This document shows positions 1-12,299 of a stretch of DNA of 64,000 bases, piece after piece. The position numbers and the translations under genes were made by a program. Origin of the DNA: Icerya purchasi (Eukaryota; Arthropoda; Insecta; Hemiptera; Monophlebidae); assembly GCA_039619475.1 (NCBI GenBank), contig CM077115.1:156773774-156837773 (forward strand). Direction: 5' to 3'. Each line of letters begins with the position of its first letter. Within the stretch, counting starts at the first letter, position 1. Under the pieces are notes generated by a model. The model saw only the letters and a list, made by a program, of their open reading frames with translations, made no database searches and was not told the origin of the DNA.

Positions 1-1342
1 TAAAATATTTTTAGAACCGCCGAGTTGCCTCAAATTTCTGACAAATGTGAACGCCATAATTTCCGAAGTAATACAGAACCGCTTACAGATAAAGAAAGTT
101 TTAAAACTTCTACAGAATAAATACAACTGACAGCAAATTCACATACACCCTTCAAACCCTAAACATTCGTGATAAAAGATCCTCCGTTCACAATACATGT
201 AGCGTTTTTTAACCTTCATTTAACGATATATATATATATATATATATATATATCGTATTATTTCGATATTCGATTTCTCGAATTTAAATTGAAACAATCT
301 TCAATTAAACGAGTGAGACGGCTAAACTACAACTATCATCCTGATAAGAGGGATTTGCAATGAGACACGATAGCATCACTTTTTCTTTTTTTTTTTATCA
401 CATAGTATTTAGTTATTTTCACTGTTAAGTCTTACTAGTTTATTATTAATTATTGTATGTATCTATTTAAATAGCTTCAAAGTTTAAATTTAGTTAAATT
501 TGGGTAATTGCATTAAAATAATAAAGATCAATGAATAAAATTTATTGTAATGCTAGAAAACAGAATTTTATTATTACCTGTAACTTATAAAATACATAAT
601 CATCATCAGTAGTCGTCACTCTAGGTAGGGTATGGTGACTAATATTAGTCTATCAATGAGCCAGTAAGTTTCTGCCACCGGTATCAATCTTCTGACTGGC
701 GTTAGCGTACACATTCCACGAATGAGAGTCCCGTTTTTTGCCGAACAATATAGGTGCAAACATACCGCTGTCACATCTCGCGTGGTCAGCGCTCACATGT
801 CAACAAAAAATCCAGAATGGTAATTTAATACCGTCTTCATAAACTGAAGAGATATTTAAATCTTTAGTAGTCTGTACCTGCTGCCATGAGTATTATGAAT
901 TTTCTCCGCTCGGGTATTTTTTATATTTCAGTTTGTCATCGATAATTTGTAGTATTGCGTTGCATACATTTCATTACGCATTTCTTCTATATAATCATGT
1001 ATTGCTAGGTCTTAATAAATTAACAATTCGTCCATTAATTTGCTAGTTAGCTTACTTTTTCCTCCGAGGTTTTTTATTTATTTTAATTTGTAATGGCGGG
1101 AACCCATTCGCTTTCCCGCGTGGTCTACGCACTCTTGTTAACAGTAAAGATTTCATAGGGTTGTCAAAATGCTTTTAAACATTTTAGAACTCGTGTTTCT
1201 CAAGTAATTAAATTTCACATAAAACAAATAATTTTGACAACTTACATTTATGAAGCTCTTGAATAATAAAGGCGCATCAAAAAATTTGTTATTTAAATAC
1301 TTCCAGCGTAAAAACAAATATTAGAAGCTAGCGGTCAAGTAA
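1..1342. other. Unassigned AT-rich sequence
   Basis: No gene is seen on either strand. A (TA)n tract lies at 226-253. A block richer in G and C at about 600-1130 has no readable frame and could be an old transposon remnant, but I cannot assign it. Confidence 0.5.
226..253. repeat. (TA)n microsatellite
   Basis: Uninterrupted alternating A/T for 28 bases. Confidence 0.95.
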
Positions 1343-2245
1343 GGGAGAGCGCCCACCGAAGCGATACGATTCCGATACGATAGCAACTAAATGTAGTTCA
1401 GAATATAACCCACGTTATTATATGAGTTAGCGCCCACTGACGCGATGCGACAAGCAACCGATAAGCAACTGTCGTATTGTCGTCGCTCGAGTGCTACATG
1501 TTTTATATTTAGTTGCTTGAGCAAGCGATTGTTTGTTTACATTCTGAATTTTTATGCGTAATATGAATAATCGGCAAAAATAACAATTTAAAATCGGTGT
1601 TTTAAATTTATTTCAGAATATTTTTAAAAACAATTCATATTTATGAAATAAATATTAATATTTACATTTTCTTATTTTATTATGTAATATAAATTAACAG
1701 CAATATATATGTATATGGTATAGAAAATGTTTCTAAACATTTAGATATACATAATTAACAAATGTATTTCCCGTAATGTGATTAAAATACGTTTCTGCAG
1801 TGTATAAATGTTCTAAAATGGGTGTTCTTTTTTACAATTTTTGGCCAATTTTCTCTACTAACCAATTAAACGTTTCCTTATTCATTCCATAAAAACTTTA
1901 GAACTTTTCCGAGTATATATTCAGTTTTTTATAAACATTAAAGCGTTTATTTTGTTACTCTTTTGAAAAAATGGATGTACTCAATAACGTTGTTTTCTTT
2001 TTTGATTTAAATTGTTAAGATTTACTAACGATACATTGCTTCTTCACTAAAAAAAGAACAGGAAAACGAAGAAAAATATGACATTTTTTGCACTATCACA
2101 CCATATCATAAATTAAGTTGCTTCTCCAGCGGATAAATCGCGTTGCTTCAGTAGGCGTTACGTGGTATCGGAATCGTGTTGCTATCGCTTACGATTTAAA
2201 ATCGCTGTCGTATCGGAATCGTATCGCTTAGATGGGCGCTCTCCC
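1343..2245. mobile_element. Non-autonomous PIF/Harbinger-type MITE, 903 bp
   Basis: The ends are inverted repeats of about 41 bp starting GGGAGAGCGCCCA, with three mismatches between them. The element is flanked on both sides by the trinucleotide TAA (1340-1342 and 2246-2248), the kind of 3-bp duplication made by PIF/Harbinger transposases. A second inverted pair lies just inside: GCGCCCACTGACGCGATGCG near 1430-1450 and its degraded complement near 2110-2160. The interior is AT-rich with no coding frame, so a transposase would have to come from elsewhere. The superfamily is inferred from duplication length and end structure, not from a protein. Confidence 0.8.
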
Positions 2246-2248
2246 TAA

Positions 2249-2640
2249 AATAGTTTTTACAGCTGATGACGTCACAAGTATCATGGACCGTTTCCTTCGG
2301 AATAGATTTTAAGAAGCAAACATTGTGACATCATAAATCAGCTTCTCCTTGTTTCTTGAATTGTTGCTGTTTATTCATTACCAATTATAAGGAATATGAG
2401 TATATATAATGTTTTACATAAAGTATAAGATATTGGCTTAAGTATTTAAGGAAGAAGATGATTATGTTTTATTCATTTATTTATTTACTTATGTTATATT
2501 GTAATACAGAGCAAAAAATTTTACCCATAACTGTTACTTACACGTTATTTTCATGTAAAAATTGTTAATATTTCAAATTGTTTTCTAGCTAATTTAACTT
2601 CTATTCGTGATTTATCAAACTGTTAAGCTTTTATAATTAT
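2249..2640. other. Unassigned AT-rich spacer
   Basis: Nothing recognisable on either strand. Confidence 0.5.
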
Positions 2641-3790
2641 AATTTTTTTTTTTTTTTTTTTTACTTTTTTATTGGGGTTGTCAGCTACGGACGATTACCC
2701 ATCAAGAAGGAAGAACGTAGGACAAAAGGAAACTGAGGACATTAAGAAAGTTATTCGGGGAAGGTGGAAACGGCCAGAACTACTATGGAGAGATAGCAAG
2801 GGAGTCAAAAAAGATCGGTACTAGAACTCGTACAATTAGTAGTCCGAAGAGAAATAAATGTGTAGACGAAAAATTATACAGGATACCTTAAAGGAAAGGA
2901 AAGCTCTCATGTCTTGTTAGCCGTTATACCTGATTATAATATATTATATATATTTGAACGTGTGACCAGCATAAAAAAAAAAGTATGTTTATCCATGTCT
3001 GCGATTGTTGGGCTGCGCCCACAAAAATATCCTTATCAACAATATGGCCGCAACTGTAATGCAGTGCCCACAGTGCCCGATGAGGCAAGAGACAAGACAT
3101 TGTTATTTGCCTACAGTTGCGACTGCAAAGCAATGCTTGCAATTCCCGTTCAGAAAAGCAAAATGATTGATTATCCATTATTCAAACGGCATCTACGGAC
3201 GACGAGCTTACGATATATTAAGGATAAAAAGGAAAGTGACTCCACATTGGAAGAAGCCAGCATGATCGCCAAATAGAGTAGCATTCATACTAACTCCAGA
3301 AGATCCGCACCACCTTGACTCAGTACCACTATGGCCACCATCCGAGTAAAGAGGGCCACAGTGCACCATGCGAAGGCGGCAGGGGAACCAAAATCTTAAG
3401 ATAAGAAAACGATGAGGGATTTGCTTAAATGTTTATACAGTTGCGGATTAAAAACAAGAATTTAGCAATAGCAGGGACAACAGACAGTGAGGGAAAGGCG
3501 AGGATAAAGGAAACACAGTACGGCGTGAGGATATTAAGTGATAGTAGATCTGAGTATAGTACCAATCTTTTGAAAGACAAAGATACACACTCAAAGAAAA
3601 TGTGATCAGTGTCACAATCAAGTGTGTTATCTACACATAATGGACAGAGGGGAAGGGAAGTAATAGAAAACCGACAAAGAGAAGCAGGGAGACAGCTGTA
3701 ACCAAAGCGAAGGCGACAAAGAGAGAATATAGTAGAACGACGAAGGTGTGGGAAGTCTAGGAACCAAGATTATAAAATAAAAGTTCGATA
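2641..3790 (-). mobile_element. 3' end of an I/R1-type non-LTR retrotransposon
   Basis: The left edge is a long T run (2643-2662), which is the poly(A) tail of a minus-strand insertion. The next bases, containing TTGTCAGCTACGGACGATTA, recur beside another T run at 14221. About 780 bp of apparent 3' UTR separates the tail from a decayed ORF2 C-terminus at 3425-3775. The 120-codon plus-strand ORF at 2914-3276 has no recognisable similarity and lies inside this UTR, so I do not call it a gene. The copy is truncated at its 5' end, as is usual for such elements. Confidence 0.65.
3425..3775 (-). pseudogene. Non-LTR retrotransposon ORF2 C-terminus (CCHC-type region)
   Basis: Minus-strand translation gives an arginine/leucine-rich segment (LCRLRFGYSCL), then CPLC, DTDHIFFEC and a tail ending at a TAA at 3425-3427. 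The C-x2-C ... H-x4-C arrangement and the preceding CRLR.GH-like motif are typical of the end of ORF2 in I/R1-type insect retrotransposons, after the RNase H region. The tail motif TPYC recurs in the plus-strand copy at 12.6 kb, which supports a shared family. Only the last 110 or so residues remain; there is no RT in this copy. Confidence 0.6.
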
Positions 3791-3852
3791 TATATTACAA
3801 CAAAATAAATGTGACGTTATTGATGCCATTAACATGATGCACTACATTCAAC

Positions 3853-4140
3853 GGCGTCGCCAACCCATGAGCCAGGGGGGCAAGAAGAGTTGCCAGCCGC
3901 CGGGGGAAGGGAGAAGATGATAGAAGAGGATATGAGTTATAGGAAAAGTAAAATTTATAAGTTGTAAAGGCTTAATATTTTATTAAACAAGAATGAAATC
4001 TTAATTAAAACATGATTTTCGTGGGTTTCTGGAAAATTGTTTATGATTATGCACCTATGAATACTCATCATGACCAGTTGATTAAAAAGTTTGAAGGTTC
4101 CATGGGGGGAAGCTACCCCCTTTCTACCACTGGCAACGCC
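3853..4140. mobile_element. Possible MITE with short inverted ends
   Basis: GGCGTCGCCA at 3853-3862 is mirrored by TGGCAACGCC at 4131-4140 (10 bp, one mismatch), and both ends have G/C-rich runs just inside (CCAGGGGGGC and ACCCCC). I see no matching target duplication, so this is only a candidate. The ORF inside it is not recognisable. Confidence 0.3.
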
Positions 4141-4380
4141 CATGACTACATATATACATTTCTTCAAAGTAAAGTGAAATAAATATATTTAATACTGTAT
4201 ACATGTTTTTAAATTGGTATTAAAATGGCATGAATCATGAGATTAAAAAAATTTATTTTATCTTTTGAAAACATTAAATTTTTAATATTTTGTTTTATGT
4301 TGATGTGTAATTAACTTTTTATTGTGTATAGCAAAAAATAAAATTTATATAACTTTTTTTTTTTTAATATGTTCTAAGCA

Positions 4381-4637
4381 AAAGAAGGCGCTTGGCTACC
4401 AAACCAGAGGTCATGGGTTTGAGACTTGTCTCGTTCTGGATCGAAGTTGCTCCCAAGTTTACCCAGCCTGAAATAATTGGGTACTAGAGAAATCTGGGAA
4501 AGTAAAGGCGACCGAGAGAAAGGAACTGCTCCCTCTACTCTTGTTAATGCCATTGGGCTTAGTATATTGTGAACCTTAACTTCACAATCTCCAACACCCT
4601 GTCAAGGGTATGCGACTTACTTTATATATATATAAGG
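4381..4637 (+). mobile_element. tRNA-like SINE, copy 1
   Basis: The head contains a box-B-like GGGTTTGAGAC at 4415-4425, preceded by GGCGCTTGGCTACC. The body then reads through TCTCGTTCTGGATCGAAGTT and GAGAAATCTGGGAAAGTAAA to a tail ending in a TATATA repeat. The same body occurs inverted at 6640-6880 and as a 3' fragment at 19285-19365. Three dispersed copies of one short body with an RNA polymerase III-like head support a SINE. The parent tRNA was not determined. Confidence 0.7.
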
Positions 4638-4886
4638 AAAAGAAAAAGTATTTTAAAATTTATATAACAATGCCTAAATAGCACATATAATGTTAAAATG
4701 AAGAAAACAATATTCCATAATTTTGTTAATTTTTTGGTTTTCCATAATACTTTTCCTTTTTTTTTTATATACCACCCTGTCAATTGACCACTGTTGTCGT
4801 TGCTACCGTTTAATATTAATTTATTTTTACTTTGTATAACAAGGCCTTCTAATTTAACTATCCACCCTCTATTAATGTATGACAGC

Positions 4887-5375
4887 AGGGCTTGAAAGCC
4901 AGCCGAAAGCCAAAAGCTAAAAGCTGAAAGCCAATCATTTTTAGATGTCATAAGCTTAATCCAAAAGCCATATTTAAATTTCCATAAGCTAAAAGCCTAA
5001 AGCTTAAGCTATATTCAAAATTTAAACAGCCAAAAGACAAAAGCTGAAGCTGTATTTTTGAAAAAGCTAAATTAAGCTTTATATTTGGCTTAAGCTTTTT
5101 TTTTAATTTATTGATTTTGCATTTTTGACATAATTATTTGCATAAAAAATTGTTTTTAAAAACTTTGATTTTTGTGTGTAAAGAAAAAAGTTGAAGTTTC
5201 AATAGTAATGCTTAATAGTTTGATGCATAGTAATTAGTAAATGATTTTAATTAACTTTTAGCTTAAGCCGTATTTTAAATTTAAACAGCCAAAAGCCGAA
5301 AGCCTAAGCTGTATTTTTCAAGGACATAAGCCGTATTAAGTTTAAGTCATATTATTATTCAGCTTTCATGCTCCG
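4887..5375. mobile_element. Non-autonomous hAT-type element, 489 bp
   Basis: Flanked by an exact 8-bp duplication ATGACAGC (4879-4886 and 5376-5383). The ends are inverted: GGGCTTGAAAGC on the left and, read from the right, GGAGCATGAAAGC. The body is full of short degenerate motifs of the AAAAGCC/AAGCTTAAGC type in both orientations, resembling the subterminal transposase-binding repeats of hAT elements. No coding frame is present. The 8-bp duplication and the repeats together make hAT the best assignment. Confidence 0.75.
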
Positions 5376-5419
5376 ATGACAGCATTTAGATTGTTACTTA
5401 TAGTAATTTATGCGTCTAT

Positions 5420-5625
5420 ATTAGAGATGAGAAAAAATCGCAATAGCTGCTAGAATAGCGCTACCTGTTGCTATTCATCTATCCCAATAACTGCTATTAT
5501 TGGTTTGTATTGCACATGCATCAAAATTAATACTGCTATTCCATTTAGCAACTGCTAGTGTAATTGTTAGTTCTACTGTTATTGCTATTTTAATGCTATT
5601 ATTTGTTTAGTTTAACTTATTATTT
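5420..5625. repeat. Degenerate GCTATT / AATAGC repeat cluster
   Basis: Many copies of GCTATT, ACTGCTA and the complement AATAGC follow a TAGAGATGAG sequence that resembles an hAT terminus. The opposite terminus was not found. Possibly a truncated hAT-type element. Confidence 0.35.
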
Positions 5626-5880
5626 AAAAGTAGAGAAATGAACTAGAGTAGTTGGAAATTATGAATTTTTATATAATAAAAAAAACATTAACTTTTCATA
5701 TTTTGTTCCAGTTTAGTGAAAAAAAGAAATATAGACAATACACAAGCTCTTACGCGATTTCCCACTTAGAGATTTAAAACCGTAATAATTCTTGACAAAA
5801 ATGAAGGATTTAGCATCTGGAAAATTTGAAAATAACTTCAAACGCACTATGTGGCGCAAGTGACTACACAGTCAGTTTTA

Positions 5881-6117
5881 ATGAGCATGGATGAGACCAT
5901 ATCGTTATCAGTTCTAGCTGATACTGTGGACCGAATTATATCTGTGGTACAATTTTTAGTGCCAACCAATGCATCGCTGCAGCAAACCTCTACCGATAAC
6001 GCCATCACTAACTTGTAGAATCAGGTAACAGATATTCAAACGCAATTATCACATCTAGCGTCAACCAAGTCGATAGCATTAAAGATCGACCACTGTCTCC
6101 ATCGAGAACAACATTAA
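5881..6117 (+). pseudogene. Ty3/gypsy-type Gag C-terminal remnant
   Basis: The frame reads with one internal TAG to a TAA at 6115. It contains LSVLADTVDRI and, after the stop, QVTDIQTQLSHLAS. The leucine-rich LADxxDRI helix followed by a Q-rich short coiled coil is characteristic of the region just upstream of the zinc knuckle in Gag of many insect Ty3/gypsy elements. No protease or RT follows. Short, broken and without LTRs nearby. Confidence 0.4.
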
Positions 6118-6129
6118 GCTTATTGATCA

Positions 6130-6330
6130 AGTTTGCGACTCAGCATGAATCGTTTGCTACTCAATAATCACTGGAAACAATCGCGTCATACTCAATAACC
6201 GTTCGAAACAATCGTTCGCTATTCGATAAGCGCTCGAAACTCAATAACTGTTCAAAACTCGACCACCGCTTAGTACTCAACAGTTGCTTACTACTTGATA
6301 ATAGCTCAATCAACATTTTCTGAAATCAAT
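6130..6330. repeat. Imperfect tandem repeats (about 31 bp)
   Basis: Units of the form ACTCAATAAnCnnTnGAAAC repeat with drift (for example ACTCAATAACCGTTCGAAAC, then ATTCGATAAGCGCTCGAAAC). The cluster follows the Gag remnant directly. Confidence 0.45.
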
Positions 6331-6639
6331 ATTAGCTCGAACTGTTCATTTAAAGGGATCATCCAGATTCATCACACGCAAATACCACATTTTATATGGA
6401 CTGTACCGTTGTCCTATGCTTTTATTTTTTTTAAAATTTGATCTTCGTCCTTTTCTTTACTTTTTTTTTCTCTCAACACGATGCATGTGCGTTAGTTTTA
6501 GTTTGTTTTTTTCATCCCAAAATGTATATTTACAGGGAGGGTGATGTAGGGACAGAATGGGACTCGCACCAGTACTCGCTTGATGCACGATGTAGAGATT
6601 GTATGAGTACAATTTTCTTTCTTCACTGTGGCTAGTAGT

Positions 6640-6880
6640 GAAGAAACCAGTTTTTGGCTTTCCTTTGGGCAAGTAATAATATAACCTGCTTTTTAGAGTA
6701 GACTCCGTCTCTGATGAGAATACTGAGGCCAGTTCTTTTCTTTCGGCCGCCTTTACTTTCCCAGATTTCTCTGGTACCGAATTCAATTTCAGGTTGGATA
6801 TATACCTGGGAGCAACTTCGATCCGGAACGAGACAAGTCTCGAACCCGTGACCTCTAGTGAGATAATAATTAGTAATATT
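6640..6880 (-). mobile_element. tRNA-like SINE, copy 2
   Basis: On the minus strand this reads GAGGTCACGGGTTCGAGACT, with a cleaner box B (GGGTTCGAGAC) than copy 1, followed by the same body and a diverged 3' part. Confidence 0.7.
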
Positions 6881-8597
6881 AATTTAGTAAAATTTTCTTA
6901 TTTTCCATATTTTTAAGACTGTTTCTTCTTAATTTATACCAAATACCACAAACATAGCACATTTCCAGACAAAGAAATTGCTTATAAGAATACAAACCAT
7001 GTAAATTTTACTGAACTGCCATAACAACTATTTGAAAAATAAAATACGGTAAATAAATTATAAGGACACAATATACTTAAAGCTATGTACACTTCCACTA
7101 TCACACACTAAAGTAAATTTTAAAAATACTAACTATATGACATCACAATGAAATGGACCGTTTTGTGTTTTGAACAACATTTATTCGTCTGTGCTATTTC
7201 TTTCTTTCATTCTAAGTTAGATTAATATGTACATTTACCCTCTCTTTCTATCGAAATTGAAATTCATCTTACTTATGATACTAGTACACATGTATGCGTC
7301 TTTCTACATTACCGAACAGTGGTAATCGTTAAAGACATGATAGTTGGTAAATGCTGACTAGTAGATTAATGGAACAGGAGAGAGTAGTCAAGTGCTCGAG
7401 AATATCGATAATTTAATTTTTACATAATTATCGCGTTTATAGATCAAAATTGAGCTTAAATTGATGAAAACATACACTTTTAGTTCAAAATAGAGAATAT
7501 TCATTGTCTAAGGAAGAGATGCTATCCTTTTATAGTTTAAAATGGTTAAAATCGTTCCTTTAAGGCTCACAGATGTAAATATCGATAATTTAATTTTAAC
7601 ATGCTTACAGTTCAAAAATAGATCGATATTCGCTGTTTAAAGAATAGATTCTTGTCCGTTTAAGGGCTTAGAGTCATAAATATTAAAACAAATAACGAAA
7701 ATTGAATTATTTATACTTTATAGTTCAAAAAAAGATCGAAATTCCTCATCTAGGACACAGATTTCGCCCGCTTATAGCTCAAAATGACGAATACTGTACA
7801 TTTCAGACGCAGATTTATAAATATTGATATAAATAGATCAATGAAATTATGTACATTCTGAAACTAGATTCATAAATATCGATACAAACATCGATGCAAA
7901 TTTTACGCACATATAGTACATTTCCGCGCGCTTATCGTTCCTTCACTTTTTCCCCGCGGGAAGAGACTATCCACTGCGCCAGAACAAATTCTAGACTCCT
8001 ACTGCTGTATTTGAGAAACTAGTTAAATAAAATATACATATATACAATAAAGAATTTTAATTAGTGTGTCTTTTTCTTGGGTAAATCAAATTTTTCGTCA
8101 TTAAAAATATACAAATTAATAAATTTTTTATAAAGAATGGCTATTTTGTCCTTTTCGCTGTAGCATCGAATAGAAAAAACGATTTTTTTCGTAGCTACTG
8201 AAATTTTTTGATTCAACAGCGGAAGAAAAAAAAGTAAAGAAAAATTAGTAAATAAAGAAAGTGTGAAAAATATTTTGGAAACAAAGAAAAACTAAAAAAG
8301 CGGAAATGGTTATTTTAGGACGAAACTTTTCAAAAACTGTAGAAGACGAAGAACTTTTGTAGGCCAGAAAAGTATAGATGATAACAAATAAGATCACACT
8401 GGCAAAAGAAAGTAACAAAATAAAGCAACACTAACAAGTTTAATGAACAAAGTGAGATAAATAGGGCAAAATAAGAGCTCATTCGTGTCTATAAATAAAT
8501 ATAGAGTCCTCCAACGCCTACTATAAAGTATCTATACTGTGGTTACACCTTGCAAGGAAAATAATAAAACAATTTTAATTTTATTATTAAAAAGTTT
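6881..8597. other. Unassigned AT-rich sequence with weak long-period repeats
   Basis: No gene seen. Between about 7380 and 7900 the phrases ATATCGATAATTTAATTTT, AGTTCAAAAATAGATCGATA and TTATAGTTCAAAA recur at roughly 150-190-bp intervals, suggesting an old degenerate tandem repeat. The remainder is plain AT-rich sequence. Confidence 0.4.
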
Positions 8598-8800
8598 TTT
8601 TGTTTTTGGGGGGGGGGGGCTCGCCTTTGGCTTTGACCCAACCACTTGAATGTCTTATACCAAGAAGTTAGATTCTGAGGCGATGGGAGATGGAAAGAAT
8701 ACAGACAAGAAATAAGGGAATTATTGATGGAGCCATGGGAAGGGAAAGGTAAAAGAAGCACTGTAAGGAGCTGGAAAACCAAGAGCTAAACTACGCATTT
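8598..8800 (-). mobile_element. Non-LTR retrotransposon 3' end
   Basis: A T run and a G run at the left edge mark a minus-strand tail. The adjoining 150 bp (GACCCAACCACTTGAATG, then GATTCTGAGGCGATGGGAGA) matches the copy at 48275-48410 base for base over long stretches. It encodes only the C-terminal and 3' UTR portion. Confidence 0.6.
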
Positions 8801-8865
8801 CAGCAACTGCCTTCAAATCAAATGATGGTAAATTAATTTCATCGTATTTTCGAAAAACTTAACCA

Positions 8866-9113
8866 TATTCACAAAATCTGCAATCTGCCGCACTGTGATT
8901 ATTCCATCCTTGTTACATGGATCTGAAAAATGGACACTGTACAATATCCGTAAGCTTGAACAATTCCAGCAGCGTCTAATTCAATACATCCTAAAGATTA
9001 AATGAACGGATTTTATTACCAATAAAGAATTTCTCAAGCGCTTCAGTATAGAACGAATAAAGACACTGATATTAATATCGCAATTAAGATCAAGATCACC
9101 GTTTGCCTAAGCG
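8866..9113 (+). pseudogene. Non-LTR RT C-terminal fragment
   Basis: The frame reads IPSLLHGSEKWTLY, IRKLEQFQQR and, after one TGA, TDFITNKEFLKR. This LLYGSETWTLY ... KLEQFQQR block is the well-known C-terminal region of ORF2 in endonuclease/RT retrotransposons of insects. No upstream RT motifs are present, so this is an orphan fragment. Confidence 0.6.
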
Positions 9114-9169
9114 CGTATTCTCTATGGTGAACCGGCGGAAAGGATCTCGTAGAGGACCAAAGAAACGTT

Positions 9170-9990
9170 TGCGTGTCGGGTAGTAGCTGAGCCGAGAACA
9201 TTGAGCTGAGGGAAGTTTATGAAATCCGTAGTTGCTTTAAAATACGTGTTATATAGAAATATTCTAGAAAATTCGGCGGCGTTCGAATTAATTGATAAGG
9301 TACGGGGTAATTTCAGCGATTCAACTATGTCGCTTGGAATAGCCCATCGTGTACCGAAATCTTCGTGTGTGCATTGCACTATAATCCGAGAGAGAATTAA
9401 TTCGGAATTCAGTCAATAATCGTCATTCATTTAATTTGGTCGTAAGATCACGTCGTCGCGTGTATCTGCTATACTCTAGTCATTGTTAATTTCCGCGTGT
9501 ATTCGGCATAATTTGACCGAAATTTCGTTTTTTTATGCAAATTTTACTGGTCTATACCGCATTTCCTTTTGCTTACACATTTATTACGCGGTCCTGTCAC
9601 TTTATTTGTGATTTTTCTTTGAATATATACTTTTTTTTTTCACAAAAGGTTTCATTTGGACACGCGGTGGGCCCGTGACATCTCCACCGGGGAGACTCTA
9701 CGCCTTCGAACGGCGGATTTCGCGAATTTTTTCATATAATTTTTTTTTATCTCGTTAAAAGCCTAGAGCTCTGCTCGGCAGAGTGTCTATCCGGTGGTGG
9801 CAAGCCGCTCTTGCCACTGACGCCCGATATTTTGTTTATATTGTTTTAATTTATTCAATGATATTGGAAAATTGATATCAAAGATCGGATTCATAACAAA
9901 TAATGCCCGATAAGGAACACCGAAAAAGGGACTCGAAGAAAGCTGAATTTGTATCAAATAGCTTTCCGGAAACAGGGACACAAGAATCGA
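9170..9990. other. LTR-like or leader-like block, unassigned
   Basis: Richer in G and C than its surroundings, ending in a segment with TGGGCCCGTGACATCTCC at about 9668 that resembles the leader of an LTR element. No matching second LTR was found, and the short ORFs on both strands are not recognisable. Confidence 0.25.
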
Positions 9991-12250
9991 CTGAATTTGT
10001 ATTAATATGTTGTGAATAAAACTAGTAGTAAAAATATGACTATAAAATAGAGTAATTTTAAAGTAGGTGTGTTGTTATTGTGTATTATTGTGCTTCACTC
10101 ACGAACATGTGCTCGATCACGCAACTTTTTAAAATCACGTTAATAAATAATGGAACGTTTTTCTTTCGTTTATTATAGGAGAATTCTTATAAGTAAGATA
10201 GAGAATGCGGCGAAAAATGGGAATCATCGTTCATTTCTTTAATTGTAGTTGACTTCTACGGCTTCGCAACAAATAAAAATATATTTAAACATATTTAACG
10301 TTAATCTACAAATTTAAAAAATCAGTAAATTTTTTTCCATCCGTTTTCGAGATTGCCGATAAGCAATATATAAAATTAGTGAATTATTAAACAAAGACAG
10401 GTAATTATTAAAAATAAGTGAATTATTAAATAAAGATGAGTAATTATTTAAAAAAAGGTGTAAATAAGTTATAAAATAGCTGCTACCTACTACTGAAGGA
10501 TGTGGTGCACTGAGAAGATTCGCTGCTAAATTCTTTCAAAAATAGTATATTACTGAATAGCATCAAAAGTACGTCACTATCATCGTATTCCTTTTTTTTC
10601 TTCTCACATACATTTCACATAAAAAATAGTCTATACTTTCCGGCAAATACTCTAAACTAGAAGCGAATTCTGTACTTACTTAGTTACATACAGGAGTTTA
10701 GTCAACATCAAAATAACTATAACTGTTACTGGTTTTAATATACTATATGATAAAAAAATAGCCAAAGGCAGAAGTATTTGCCGGCTATTGTGAGATTTTC
10801 ATTATAGTAATATCGTGTTTACCGGCGATACTTCTGTGATTAAAAAAGTTGCCTCGAATTTTATTTTTCGTGAGGAAAGGCAGAACCCTCCCCCCGTTGC
10901 CACTGCATCCTACTTTGTTTTTATGTTGAAGGTGGTGTAAATAGAGTTATCCCCTCAATAACTGCCTCGTTAATGAATGATTTTATTTCCTTTCAAAAAG
11001 TTAATTTTTTGTTTACTTCTGAATTTCAGTTTTTCCATTCGTATTTCATTTAATACTTTTTCAAATAACAAAGGGAAATAATTTAACAGTGTGCTCATCC
11101 AATAACTTCTTGTTCATGTTTTAAAGACGTAATGCTCCCCTTTTTATAATAATTTTCGTTTATATCCATTACCGAAATAATTACATTTTATAATTATTCA
11201 TACTGTTTTTTCGATGCGATGAATCGTCAAAGCGTTCAGTATATTGTTTAATCCGGTATTTACAATAATACAAACGCTAATATCATAAAAATGCTAAAGC
11301 TGATACAAACAACTAATAAAAAGAATAAATGATAACTGAATAGCAACAAAGCTTCATGTGGCGAACCAACAGCGAAAATCAAATAAAACAAAGAATCACT
11401 CTATGTACAGGTTCGATACAGTTAAATGAACTTGTAAGCAAAATGTGGAATGAAACAATATATAATAGAAATAAAAAAAGAAAAGTGTACATAATTTTTG
11501 CAAAATACAAATGATATTTGTGCTTTTATTTCGTTTAGCGAAACCATAGTGACCTATAAATTATCAGCTGTAGCGAAATTACAAAATAGGAGAAAAACAT
11601 TCCTTATTATTGTCTTTGTTTTATCGTTTAGCGTTATCCCATTCACTTCCATAAAATTTAATATCGTTTTTTTTTTTATTTTTTTTTGGTCGACTGGAGC
11701 AGGCATTTATAGTCTAATAATGATCAGTTTGCTATAATATAAATTTCAAGTTTTTTTTGTCAAAAGTTACAAGATGCAGAGTATGATCGCTAGAAAAATT
11801 AAGAAGAAAAGTAAATTTACAAAGTTGTGTCTCTTCGAAGCGTTTTAAAATTTAAGGCACTCAGGAAAAAGTAGTTGACCGCAAGAAGAAACTTAAGTGC
11901 AGAAACCATTCATGAAGTCTTGTCGAGAAGTCACAATGACTCGACAGACTTCTTAATAATATGAAAAAATACTCCTGGATTCTTTGCAGTTTAAATAAAA
12001 GTAGAAAATACAGGTAACACTTTTGGCTGTCTTGTTTCTTGCAATACTATCATGATTTAGAACCTAAAGTATCCCCAGGTTGTTACTGGTTGCTTGCAAC
12101 TGTAGAAATATTGTAATTTTAGTATATTACTAACCAGTCTGTTTCCCACAGCACTTCTAGGATTAGATTTATGGACGATTAAATTATCGCACGTGAAAAA
12201 AAATATTATTCAGACAGTCTGACAAATATGTATACACATTAATACGGTTT
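9991..12250. other. Unassigned AT-rich sequence
   Basis: No gene or repeat recognised apart from simple AT-rich phrases such as GTGAATTATTAAA repeated near 10375-10450. Confidence 0.5.
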
Positions 12251-12299
12251 TTGTATATATATATGTTATCGTTTGTTTCGCAGCGATCTAGCCGAGTAA

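Noticed and set aside
2914..3276. 120-codon plus-strand ORF
   Set aside because: No recognisable motif, in the apparent 3' UTR of a minus-strand retroelement, with no splice sites supporting it.
9122..9419. Opposing ORFs of 85 and 66 codons
   Set aside because: Neither shows a domain; they lie in a leader/LTR-like block and overlap each other.
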